A DNA stretch of 64,000 bases from SHZI01 sp964407855 (GTDB lineage: Bacteria > Pseudomonadota > Gammaproteobacteria > Steroidobacterales > GCA-2729495). Location of the stretch: the NCBI GenBank assembly GCA_964407855.1, contig CAYOXI010000001.1, forward strand, positions 1 through 64,000. Reading direction: 5' to 3'. Positions 33,066-40,744 of the stretch are shown one piece after another; the stretch's first letter is position 1; each line of letters opens with the position of its first letter. The position numbers and the translations under genes are program-made. The notes beneath the pieces are model-generated. The model saw only the letters and a list, made by a program, of their open reading frames with translations, was not told the DNA's origin and did not search any database.

Positions 33066-34060
33066 CGAACGGCGGGGCCCGGTCCGGCACGGCGCAGCAA
33101 TTCCTGCAGCGTGGCCAGGCCTGTCCCGCGCCCTGCTTCGGTCGGCAGCAGGGGCAACGCGATCCGGGGCAATCGGGCGAAGCGCGCCTCGATCTGTGCC
33201 AGGTAGTGCGCCTGGACCCGGCGGCGGGCGGCAAGGAACGGACCCTCATCGCCCGCGGGCAGCACCTGGTTGATGATCAGCGCCGCCACCGGAATGCCCA
33301 CCCGTTCGAGGGACTGCAGCGCACGACTGGTTTCCTCAACTGGCAGGCGCTCCGGTGTTACAACGAGCAGGAAGGCCGTGTAATCCGGATCGGCCAGCCG
33401 GGCGCGGGCCTCCCGGAACTGCTGGCGCCGGGCCTCCAGCACGGCCCCGAGCCGGGCCCGGCGCTGACCGGCCGCTGGCGCCTCTGCGCCGGGCATCAGG
33501 CTGCCAAGCGCGCGTCCCAGGCTCTCGGTGTGCTGCTGGCGGGCCAGCAGTCCGTCCGTCCAGGCGGCCATGGTTTCAGGCAGCGACAGCAGCCGGAGCG
33601 TGTGGCCGACAGGCGCGGTATCAAAGATCACGAGGTCGGGCTTGCCCGGTGGCTCGGTCAGCAGACTGCAGATCCGTTCGAGGAGCGCCGCCTCCAGGGC
33701 GCCGGGCGCATCCCGGGCCTGCTCCAGCTGGCGATCAACCTCACCGTAGAGTTCAGGTTTGACGTACTCGCGCAGGCGCTGACCGACGTCCCGGAGATAG
33801 GCGTCGGCCGCCGCACCCGGATCCAGCTCCATGGCCTGCAGGCCCTGAGCGACGGTCGCCGGCGTCCCGCAGAGTTGCTGCTCAAGAAGATCACCCAGGG
33901 AATGGGCCGGATCCGTGGAAACCAGCAGAACCCGCCGGCCGGCCTCGGCAGCGAGGAAAGCGCAGGCTGCGGCGAGGGTGGTCTTGCCAACCCCGCCTTT
34001 GCCGCCGCAGAAAAGTGCGCGGCGGCGGAAAAGTCCGGACAGGAACGGCTCAGCTGTCAC
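33062..34060 (-). CDS. ArsA/Get3-family ATPase
   Basis: 332-residue deviant-Walker ATPase. It shows CGGKGGVGKTTLAAA (P-loop with the signature Lys), switch I STDPAHSLGD and switch II IFDTAPVGHTLRLLSLP. The A-loop region LIINQVLP follows the helical insert (residues about 100-210). There is one ATPase domain, not the duplicated form of plasmid arsenite pumps, and no arsB or arsR nearby. Its place beside a CC-tailed small protein and CstA suggests a targeting or assembly role for the transporter instead of arsenic resistance (inference). Start GTG 34060. Confidence 0.88.
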   Translation of the reverse strand: MTAEPFLSGLFRRRALFCGGKGGVGKTTLAAACAFLAAEAGRRVLLVSTDPAHSLGDLLEQQLCGTPATVAQGLQAMELDPGAAADAYLRDVGQRLREYVKPELYGEVDRQLEQARDAPGALEAALLERICSLLTEPPGKPDLVIFDTAPVGHTLRLLSLPETMAAWTDGLLARQQHTESLGRALGSLMPGAEAPAAGQRRARLGAVLEARRQQFREARARLADPDYTAFLLVVTPERLPVEETSRALQSLERVGIPVAALIINQVLPAGDEGPFLAARRRVQAHYLAQIEARFARLPRIALPLLPTEAGRGTGLATLQELLRRAGPGPAVR

Positions 34061-34082
34061 CGGCTAGCGGGGCTGCGTTGGT

Positions 34083-34352
34083 TCAGCAGCACCGGAAGTC
34101 ACTGAGCGGCGATTTCTCGAGGCCCTGATGCTGGTGCCACGTGTGGAACGAATCCAGCATCACCCCGCGCAGTTCCAGCGTGTACCAGCCTGCCGGATTG
34201 TCGATGCCGAGCGCCTCACTGAAGACCAGCAGCATGAAGAGGTCTGCCCGGTCCCGCTGTTCCCGCGCCAGCCCCTGCCGCCAGCGGCCGGCGTAGTACC
34301 GCCCCAGGAAATCGTCCAGGCGCCGGAAGGATCGACGGATACGGGCGTTCAC
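34083..34352 (-). CDS. cory-CC-star family small protein
   Basis: 89-residue protein beginning VNARIRRSFRRLDDFLGRYY and ending with the Cys-Cys-stop that names the family. The conserved core is DLFMLLVFSEALGIDNPAGW, then YTLELRGVMLDSFHTWHQ and KSPLSDFRCC. The GTG at 34352 overlaps the cstA stop by four bases; a longer open frame upstream (to 34469) is only the cstA shadow. In many bacteria cstA is followed by YbdD/YjiX, a different small protein that also ends in Cys-Cys, so this is probably a functional equivalent. Confidence 0.85.
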   Translation of the reverse strand: MNARIRRSFRRLDDFLGRYYAGRWRQGLAREQRDRADLFMLLVFSEALGIDNPAGWYTLELRGVMLDSFHTWHQHQGLEKSPLSDFRCC

Positions 34353-36031
34353 GAGTCCGGTACCGTCCCTGGTCGCCGTCGCAGCGCACGAATGAGGGCG
34401 GCGGAGGCTTCGAGGATCACCAGCAGGGCGGCTGCCAGGACCAGCAGATCCAGTCCGAGCAGCAACCACTGCCCACCCCGGTAGAAGCTGCCCAGCTGCA
34501 GCAGCAGGGCCGAGAGGGTCATCGCGAGGAGCAGCAGCATGGGAACGAGGGTATACCAGGGAGGCCTTCCCGCCCTGACCACGAGCAGGCTGATCACCAG
34601 CAGCGTCAGGGCAGCCAGCAGCTGGTTCGTGGTACCGAACAGCGGCCAGATGATGAGCCCGCCGGTACCCTGCAGGCCACCGGCGCCAAAGGCCAGTCCA
34701 AGGCAGGCAGCCACCGCCAGCAGCGTGGCCGGGCCAGCCCGGCGCAGCCAGTCAATGCCGTAGATCTGACCCCACTCCTGCAGGATGTAGCGCTGGAGGC
34801 GGACCGCGGTATCCATCGTGGTCCCGGCGAACAGTACGGCCATGACGGCCAGCAGGGTGGTACCCGTCCCAACGGGCAGGCCGTAGCCCGCCTGCATGAT
34901 CGTGGCACCGCCCTGCACGAAGGCATTGACACCACCCGCACCGAAGGCCGAATACAGGGTCTCCCACTCGCCGAGGGTGGCAAAGCCGGCGGTCGCGGCA
35001 ATGATGGCCGCCAGGGCCAGGCAGCCCTCGCCGACCGCGCCGAAGTAGCCGACCAGTCGCAGGTCGGTTTCCCGGTCCAGCTGCTTGGAGGTGGTCCCGG
35101 AGGACACGAGCCCGTGGAAGCCGGAAATGGCGCCGCAGGCGATGGTGACAAAGAGCAGCGGTATCAGCGGTGGTGTACCGGGCGGCACGTTGCTGTTGAA
35201 GGCTGGCGCAACCACAACCGGGTTGGCGAGGGCCACCGCCAGGAAGAGCAGCCCGAGACCGACAAAGAGCTGGATCCCGTTGATGTAGTCCCGCGGCTGG
35301 AGCAGGACCCAGACCGGCAGGACTGACGCGATACCCGCATACGCGAACAGCAGGATGATCCATTGCGTGTTCGGACCCAGGCCAAAGGCCTGATCCGGCA
35401 GGCTGACTGGCAGCAGCTGTCCGACCCAGATCATCAGGTAGAGCACAACAACGCCCACCACCGAAACGATGGTGAGACCGACCAGACGCCGGTAGATGAG
35501 CTGGCCCAGCACCAGCGCGACGACGACCGCGCTCCAGGCGGGGATGACGCTTGCGGGAAAACTGACGAACAGGCCGGCAATGACCACGGCAAACACGGCA
35601 TTGACCATGAGCAGCAGCAGAAAGATCACGACCATGAAGACGCCCTGCGCCCGGCGACCGACGAGGGTGCCGGTAAGTGCGCCCACGGACTGGGCCTTGT
35701 TGCGGACGCTCGCCCAGATGGCTCCTGCATCATGGACGCCGGCGATGAAGACCGTGCCGAACACCACCCACACGAAGGCCGGCAACCAGCCCCAGATCAC
35801 CGCAATGGCTGGGCCGATGATGGGGGCAGCACCGGCGACGGAAGTGAAGTGATGCCCCCATAGCACGAAGCGGTTGGTGGGCACGAAGTCCACCCCATCC
35901 TCGAATTCGTGGGCCGGCGTGCGGAAGTCGGGATCGAGGACGAAAATTCGCTTCGTGATGAATCGGGAGTAGACGAAATAACCCAGGGCGAAGGCGCCGA
36001 GACCGGGCAGCAGGAGGGCAAGCGCGTGCAT
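34349..36031 (-). CDS. cstA: CstA-family pyruvate/peptide transporter
   Basis: Inner-membrane carbon-starvation transporter, about 560 residues with roughly 14-16 helices. Family motifs are FVPTNRFVLWGHHFTSVAGA, IIGPAIAVIWGWLPA, GVHDAGAIWASVRNKAQS, SGFHGLVSSGTTSKQL and AVLFAGTTMDTAVRLQRYI. E. coli homologues carry pyruvate or peptides. The ATG at 36031 is preferred: GGAG lies four bases before it and a TATACT -10 lies 40 bases upstream, inside the frame of the alternative ATG at 36091. cstA, cory-CC-star and the ArsA-like gene are contiguous with no gap over 25 bases. Confidence 0.92.
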   Translation of the reverse strand: MHALALLLPGLGAFALGYFVYSRFITKRIFVLDPDFRTPAHEFEDGVDFVPTNRFVLWGHHFTSVAGAAPIIGPAIAVIWGWLPAFVWVVFGTVFIAGVHDAGAIWASVRNKAQSVGALTGTLVGRRAQGVFMVVIFLLLLMVNAVFAVVIAGLFVSFPASVIPAWSAVVVALVLGQLIYRRLVGLTIVSVVGVVVLYLMIWVGQLLPVSLPDQAFGLGPNTQWIILLFAYAGIASVLPVWVLLQPRDYINGIQLFVGLGLLFLAVALANPVVVAPAFNSNVPPGTPPLIPLLFVTIACGAISGFHGLVSSGTTSKQLDRETDLRLVGYFGAVGEGCLALAAIIAATAGFATLGEWETLYSAFGAGGVNAFVQGGATIMQAGYGLPVGTGTTLLAVMAVLFAGTTMDTAVRLQRYILQEWGQIYGIDWLRRAGPATLLAVAACLGLAFGAGGLQGTGGLIIWPLFGTTNQLLAALTLLVISLLVVRAGRPPWYTLVPMLLLLAMTLSALLLQLGSFYRGGQWLLLGLDLLVLAAALLVILEASAALIRALRRRPGTVPDS

Positions 36032-36071
36032 GGAACTCCGGGCAAACTGAATCAGGGCTGGGCTGGCAGAG

Positions 36072-36077
36072 AGTATA
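36072..36077 (-). promoter_or_regulatory. -10 element for cstA
   Basis: Minus-strand TATACT, about 40 bases before the preferred cstA ATG. It argues against the upstream in-frame ATG at 36091, which lies before the predicted transcription start. Confidence 0.4.
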
Positions 36078-36148
36078 GAAAAATCTGGCATCCGCCGTCG
36101 TGGCGCCGTGAGTGCGATTGTCAGCGGTAGCCGGGCCGAACAGTCGCT

Positions 36149-36475
36149 CTAACCGGCATCAGCCTTCCGGGCCAGTACCGCTGCCTCCGCGTGAAGTTCA
36201 GCGAAGATCCGCTCGAGGTAGTGCTCGCGCCAGGCTGCCCGCGCCGCTTCCGCCTCACGATCCGGGACGTAGGCCTCGACCGCGTCGGCCGGCAGGATGT
36301 CCCTGGCCACCAGCAACTGCTCCAGGGTGTCCACGCGCTCACGAAGGACGGCGAGCTCGGTCACCAGCGCCGTGAACATCCCGGCCAGCCGCTCGGCCAC
36401 CGGCTCATCCGGGCAAAAGGCCGGGGGTGTTGCGCGGGCGGGCCGGTCGGCCGGAGGTGTCGCGGGAGCGCTCAT
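36149..36475 (-). CDS. small helical hypothetical protein
   Basis: 108-residue soluble protein. A Pro/Ala-rich N-terminus (residues 1-25) precedes a heptad-like helical stretch (AERLAGMFTALVTELAVLRE, then VDTLEQLLVARDI). A charged C-terminal helix follows (EREAEAARAAWREHYLERIF-like). No family recognised. The ATG overlaps the stop of the upstream methyltransferase by four bases, so it may be its partner subunit. Confidence 0.6.
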   Translation of the reverse strand: MSAPATPPADRPARATPPAFCPDEPVAERLAGMFTALVTELAVLRERVDTLEQLLVARDILPADAVEAYVPDREAEAARAAWREHYLERIFAELHAEAAVLARKADAG

Positions 36476-37566
36476 TGCCGTGCGCAGGCCACATACCAGC
36501 TGAAGCGCCGGTCCGCCTGATCGGCAAAGCCCACGTAGATGCTCTCCGGGGCAAAGCCGGCGGTCGCCAGCATGGCTGCCAGGTCATTGCCCGCGTAAGT
36601 GCTCCAGAACGGTTCCGCGTTGTAGTGCTCGTCCCAGCTGTAGTCGAAACGTGTGTAGGCATCCAGCTGGTCATAGCGCAGAGGCACATCCTGATGCACG
36701 CAGACGCCGCCCGGTCGCAGTAGCCGGCGACTTTCGGCGAGCATGCCCGCCGCCGTCGCGGCCGACATCTCGTGGAGGGCGTTATGGGAGACCACCAGGT
36801 CGAAATGTGCATCCGGGAAGCCGGTGTTCTCCACATTGCGCTGGTGGAAATGGGCGGCCAGGCCCAGGGACTCCGCCCGGGCATGGGCATAGCGGAGCAG
36901 CCCGGGTCCCACATCGATACCGTGCACCTCGGCCTCGGGGAAGGCCTCGGCGTAGGGCGTCGAGGAGCTGCCGGCAGCGCAGGCCATATCGAGGATCCGC
37001 CCGGGCCGAAAACCCGGGTATCGGCTCGCGAGGAACCTCAGGATGATTTCGCCCTTGCTCTCGGTGGTACCGACACCCTGCGCCCGCGAATAGAGGGCCC
37101 CGCCCGCTTCGTAGAGGGCACCGGCCATAAAATCGTTGGGGCCCTGATCCCGGATATAGCCACCTGGCTGCAGGTGGATTTCCGTGGTCCGGAGCACCGG
37201 CGGAATGGCAACCGATATGTCCAGCTCCAGGCTGCCGCGTGTCGTTCCCGGATCCGTCAGGGTGGCGTAAGCAGCCGTCAGGCGCGGCTGTTCCCTGCAC
37301 AGGGTCTCACTGATGGCCTGCCACATCTGCTCCTGGCCGCGCCGGTGAAGCACGCTCCAGAGTTGCCAGCGCGGATCGCTGTGCATGGCCTGGCCGATCT
37401 CGTCAGAGTCCCGTGGTTCGTGCCCGTGCGTCGCAGCGAAGCGGGGACTGGCTTCGGTCGCGAAGAACACCCGGTTGGCAGGCCTCAGCCTGCGCCCGAC
37501 ATGGAGCTTGAAGGCGCCGATAAAAGCTTGCCGCGACCGCTCGTCATGGGTCGGCACGGCCAGCAT
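36472..37566 (-). CDS. class I SAM-dependent methyltransferase with unknown N-terminal domain
   Basis: 364 residues from the ATG at 37566. The frame is open to 37692, but the first 42 codons overlap the MFS gene's end. The SAM fold occupies residues about 175-330: RILDMACAAGSSSTPYAEAF (motif I, with C in place of G), EVHGIDVGPGLLRYA, HFDLVVSHNALHEM and RLLRPGGVCVHQDVP. The N-terminal 165 residues are not recognised. The substrate is unknown. It lies 79 bases downstream of the MFS gene, possibly in the cobalamin-controlled transcript. Confidence 0.82.
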   Translation of the reverse strand: MLAVPTHDERSRQAFIGAFKLHVGRRLRPANRVFFATEASPRFAATHGHEPRDSDEIGQAMHSDPRWQLWSVLHRRGQEQMWQAISETLCREQPRLTAAYATLTDPGTTRGSLELDISVAIPPVLRTTEIHLQPGGYIRDQGPNDFMAGALYEAGGALYSRAQGVGTTESKGEIILRFLASRYPGFRPGRILDMACAAGSSSTPYAEAFPEAEVHGIDVGPGLLRYAHARAESLGLAAHFHQRNVENTGFPDAHFDLVVSHNALHEMSAATAAGMLAESRRLLRPGGVCVHQDVPLRYDQLDAYTRFDYSWDEHYNAEPFWSTYAGNDLAAMLATAGFAPESIYVGFADQADRRFSWYVACARQ

Positions 37567-37645
37567 GGCGTGATCAGGGTTCCTGGCGATGGTAACGGTC
37601 TCCGGAGGGGGCCTTCGGGGCCCGGATCGAGTATAGCCCAGGCCT

Positions 37646-39004
37646 TCAGACCACCCGTACCGTAGCTTTGAGCTTCTCCGGCCCGAGGTCATAGAACCAG
37701 AGCAGGCCGAGCTTCAGCAGATGGAGCCCAAGCGGGATCAGGGCAGTACAGGCCATGATTGCGAACAGCGCCGTGTCAGGCTGATCACCGGCAGCCAGAG
37801 ACTTGTCGAAGTCCATGGCCGACAGGAATCCACCGATGACAATGCCGGTCAGTGCCCCGGCCGTCTTCTCCACGAAGCTCGCCATGCCGGCGACGACACC
37901 CTCGCGCCGCAGGCCGGTACGGCGGAAGTCATACTCCATGATGTCCGGCAGGATGGCCTGGGTGCCCAGCACGGTTCCGGCACCCACCAGCCCGATCAGG
38001 AAACCCCGCAGGCCGTAGACCCATAACGGCTCGCCGGGTCCGGAGGCAAGCCACGTCAGCGCCAGGGCAGCCATGCCGATGGTGGACCAGATCAGCACCC
38101 GCGTCTTGCCCTGGCGCCGCGACATTGCAAGCCAGGGAGCAATGCCAATGATCTGCCCCACCAGCTGGGTGGTGCCGAAGATCGCGGCAATACCCACCGA
38201 CTGCTGCATGACGTAGACCACAAAGAAGAACTGCGTGGCCGTAATCGTCGCCAGCGAGAACAGGCCCGTTAGCTTGATGCCCAGATACAGCAGCAGGGGC
38301 CGGTTGCTGATCAGCAGCCGCCAGCGTTCCCCCGCTGTGAGTTGGTCGGGTGGCCTTTCGGTCATGCGCGCCCGGCGCGTACCGAAGAACGACGCAATCA
38401 TCGCCAGGGTCATGACAAGGCCGATCGCCACGCCCATGGCACGGTAGGCCTCAGACGGGGTGTAGCCCAGCTGTTGCTGCCCGTAAGCCACCAGGGCAGG
38501 TGCGCCGGCGAGGCCCACGAAGGTCCCGATCGCGATCAGGAAAACCCGGTAGGACATCATCACGGAGCGTTCGTGATAGTCGTCCACCATCTCCACCGGC
38601 ATCGACAGGTAGGGAACGTTGAAGACGGTGTAGGCCGAGGCCAGTAACACCAGGGCGCCTGCCACGGTCAGGTACAGCACAGTCGGCGGCAGCCCCGGCG
38701 GAATCGCGAACAGCGCGGCAAAACTGAGCCCGCTCGCCAGTCCGCCCCACAGCAGGTAAGGCCGCCGGCGTCCCCAGCGACTGCGGGTGCGGTCACTGAG
38801 GGTCCCCATCAGGGGATCCGTGAAGGCGTCGTAGAGCTTGGAGCCGGTGATCAGCGCCCCGGCGATCAGCGGCTCGATCTGCAGCACCGTCACCAGGAAG
38901 AACAGCACTGCGACATTGAAGGTGTTGAGCAGCAACGACACGCCCAGCGTGCCGATCGCCCAGCCCACGTGGAGCGGATTGGGCCTGACCTTAAGGATTC
39001 GCAA
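37646..39004 (-). CDS. MFS transporter, GPH (MFS_2) type
   Basis: 452-residue transporter with twelve predicted helices of the glycoside-pentoside-hexuronide:cation symporter family. SKLYDAFTDPLMGTLSDRTR is the family's first signature, followed by SRWGRRRPYLLWGG and FNVPYLSMPVEMVDDYHERS. The start is fixed by GGGGAGG six bases before a TTG at 39004; the open frame upstream to 39145 has no such signal and encodes a Cys/Arg-rich tail foreign to the family. It lies 65 bases downstream of the PEP-CTERM gene, behind a strong hairpin that overlaps its Shine-Dalgarno. The substrate is unknown; operon context suggests a corrinoid or a B12-linked compound. Confidence 0.88.
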   Translation of the reverse strand: MRILKVRPNPLHVGWAIGTLGVSLLLNTFNVAVLFFLVTVLQIEPLIAGALITGSKLYDAFTDPLMGTLSDRTRSRWGRRRPYLLWGGLASGLSFAALFAIPPGLPPTVLYLTVAGALVLLASAYTVFNVPYLSMPVEMVDDYHERSVMMSYRVFLIAIGTFVGLAGAPALVAYGQQQLGYTPSEAYRAMGVAIGLVMTLAMIASFFGTRRARMTERPPDQLTAGERWRLLISNRPLLLYLGIKLTGLFSLATITATQFFFVVYVMQQSVGIAAIFGTTQLVGQIIGIAPWLAMSRRQGKTRVLIWSTIGMAALALTWLASGPGEPLWVYGLRGFLIGLVGAGTVLGTQAILPDIMEYDFRRTGLRREGVVAGMASFVEKTAGALTGIVIGGFLSAMDFDKSLAAGDQPDTALFAIMACTALIPLGLHLLKLGLLWFYDLGPEKLKATVRVV

Positions 39005-39013
39005 GACTGACCT

Positions 39014-39053
39014 CCCCTGCCGTGATCCGGAGCATACCGAATCCCGGCAGGGG
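39014..39053 (-). promoter_or_regulatory. strong intercistronic hairpin overlapping the MFS ribosome-binding site
   Basis: A nine-base-pair stem (39014-39022 with 39045-39053) carries a second six-base-pair stem inside (39025-39030 with 39037-39042, one G-T pair) and a six-base loop. The 3' arm contains the first four bases of the MFS Shine-Dalgarno (39011-39017). No T-tract follows, so translational masking or mRNA-end protection is more likely than termination. Confidence 0.6.
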
Positions 39054-39069
39054 AACTGGCTGCACCTCG

Positions 39070-40722
39070 TTACCGGGCCGGCTTTGCTGCCCTGTCTCGC
39101 CTCACGACGAGCCCGAATCCCGCGAGCCCCGTTGCCAGCAGCCACACGGCGGCCGGCGCCGGCACCGCTGTCAGGTTATCGAGCGCGAAGTAGGCTGGCG
39201 TATTCACACCAAAGATCCCGGTATCGGAGGAGGAAAAACTGAATGTCAGCCCCTGGACCACGCCGAGGGCAGACAGATCGAACCAGGTCCAGTCGGACAG
39301 GATGACACTGCCCACCGCGAGGGGTATGTCCACAGAGCCGGTCGCCTGGTCCGCCGCATCCCGTCCCGTCACGGTAAGCGTAAAGAAATCCCCGTCACCA
39401 AAGGGACCCTTGACGAAGGCCGGCTGGTTACCGTCGTTGCCATCCCGCATGGCGAGATAGGCATACGTGGTATTGGTGAACAGGGCCCCGCGCAGTGCGA
39501 TGGGCGCCGCAAACTCCAGGCGGGCACCGTCCCCCTGGCCGATCGCGTAGATGTCCTGACCCTCCCCGGCTCCGGTGCCGGTGATGGCGCTTGAATCATT
39601 GAGGAAGCCAGGGGTGGCCGTGTCACCGCGGTTGGAATAGGTGAAGCCGGACCAGCAGCAGGGGCCGAACGGGGCATCGTGGAAGAAGGTGGCTCCGCCA
39701 CTCACGAAGGTGGTTGTGACGTCTGGATCAAACCAGTCGTCGGGCGCGAGACTGAGGTCGTCGAAGGTGATCACGGTTGCAGAAGCGGTCGACAGCCACA
39801 GGGTCGAGGCAACCGCGACGCCGAGTCCGGCCCGCAGCCGCCGACGACCCCACAGGGCCGCTACACCGGTGAACAGCAGCCACACGGAAGCCGGCAGGGG
39901 CACCGCCGCCACATTGAGAACCGCAATGGCGTCCAGATCGAAGCCGCCACTGCCGATCGTCGGGTAGGGATCGAAGATCGCCGCCGGCGCACCCAGCGCT
40001 ATCTGCAACAGCGGGTCCGGCAGTTCGGCGGGGCCGCCGAGCCCCAGCCAGGCCGCGAGGCTGGAAGGATTCAGGTCATTGGCGGCGCTGCCGTCACCGA
40101 CAATGTCCACGAGCCGGACATAGCGCACACTGCCCAGGTCCAGCCCGGGCGTACCCGCCAGCCACTCCAGATCGAAAGGCATCCCGAAGCCGCCCCGGTA
40201 CTTGCCGGCCAGCCCTTCCAGATCGGTGGGATCCATGCTGCCAAAGGCGTTCACCGGAGCCGGTGTCAGCGAGAAGCCGGGAAAGCGGAAAAAACTGCTT
40301 CCGTCCGAGGAGACCTCGACCCAGGCCAGTTCCAGGAAGGTATCGCTGAATGAATTCTCAAAGACCGCGAAGTCATACCCGGGACCGTTGGCGATCGGTG
40401 TGTCGAAGCCCAGGGTGATCGTTCCCCCGTTGCCCAGGCTGACGATATCAAAACTGAAGCCCGCACTGGCTCCATCGGAGTTGCCCGCCGGTCCCAGCGC
40501 CTTGAGTGGTGTCTGAAACTGCAGGTCCACATCGGTACCCGGGCTGTAGCTGATGACGCTCGTCGCCCAGCCGAGGATGCCCGGGTCACCAGCGGCAATG
40601 GCCGTCGAGCCGGGCTGGCCCGCCGCCGGTGGAAAGATACCAATCGCCTTGACGGCTGGCGCCGTCATCAGCGCCAGCATCCAGGCCGAGAGCAGGATGC
40701 CGCTTCGGATTTTGTTGTTCAT
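39070..40722 (-). CDS. cell-surface protein with two PEP-CTERM-type signals and a DUF4465 domain
   Basis: 550-residue exported protein that looks like two surface proteins joined in frame. Unit 1: signal peptide (residues 1-25), a beta-rich domain (GYDFAVFENSFSDTFLELAW near 115-134) and a complete VPLPA-CTERM tail at 274-297 (VPLPASVWLLFTGVAALWG then RRRLR). Unit 2: a signal-peptide-like stretch (300-315), a DUF4465 domain (about 316-518, with GPCCWSGFTYSNRGD) and a second tail VPAPAAVWLLATGLAGFG-RRDR at 520-544. No start codon lies between the units. AAGGA precedes ATG 40722. It follows btuB by 22 bases; DUF4465 proteins are often found beside B12 receptors. Confidence 0.85.
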   Translation of the reverse strand: MNNKIRSGILLSAWMLALMTAPAVKAIGIFPPAAGQPGSTAIAAGDPGILGWATSVISYSPGTDVDLQFQTPLKALGPAGNSDGASAGFSFDIVSLGNGGTITLGFDTPIANGPGYDFAVFENSFSDTFLELAWVEVSSDGSSFFRFPGFSLTPAPVNAFGSMDPTDLEGLAGKYRGGFGMPFDLEWLAGTPGLDLGSVRYVRLVDIVGDGSAANDLNPSSLAAWLGLGGPAELPDPLLQIALGAPAAIFDPYPTIGSGGFDLDAIAVLNVAAVPLPASVWLLFTGVAALWGRRRLRAGLGVAVASTLWLSTASATVITFDDLSLAPDDWFDPDVTTTFVSGGATFFHDAPFGPCCWSGFTYSNRGDTATPGFLNDSSAITGTGAGEGQDIYAIGQGDGARLEFAAPIALRGALFTNTTYAYLAMRDGNDGNQPAFVKGPFGDGDFFTLTVTGRDAADQATGSVDIPLAVGSVILSDWTWFDLSALGVVQGLTFSFSSSDTGIFGVNTPAYFALDNLTAVPAPAAVWLLATGLAGFGLVVRRDRAAKPAR

Positions 40723-40744
40723 TGGTTGTTGTCCTTGGTTTGAG

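Noticed and set aside
33062..34060. Arsenite-efflux ATPase (arsA of an ars operon)
   Set aside because: Single ATPase domain, and no arsB, arsD or arsR nearby; the context is cstA and cory-CC-star.
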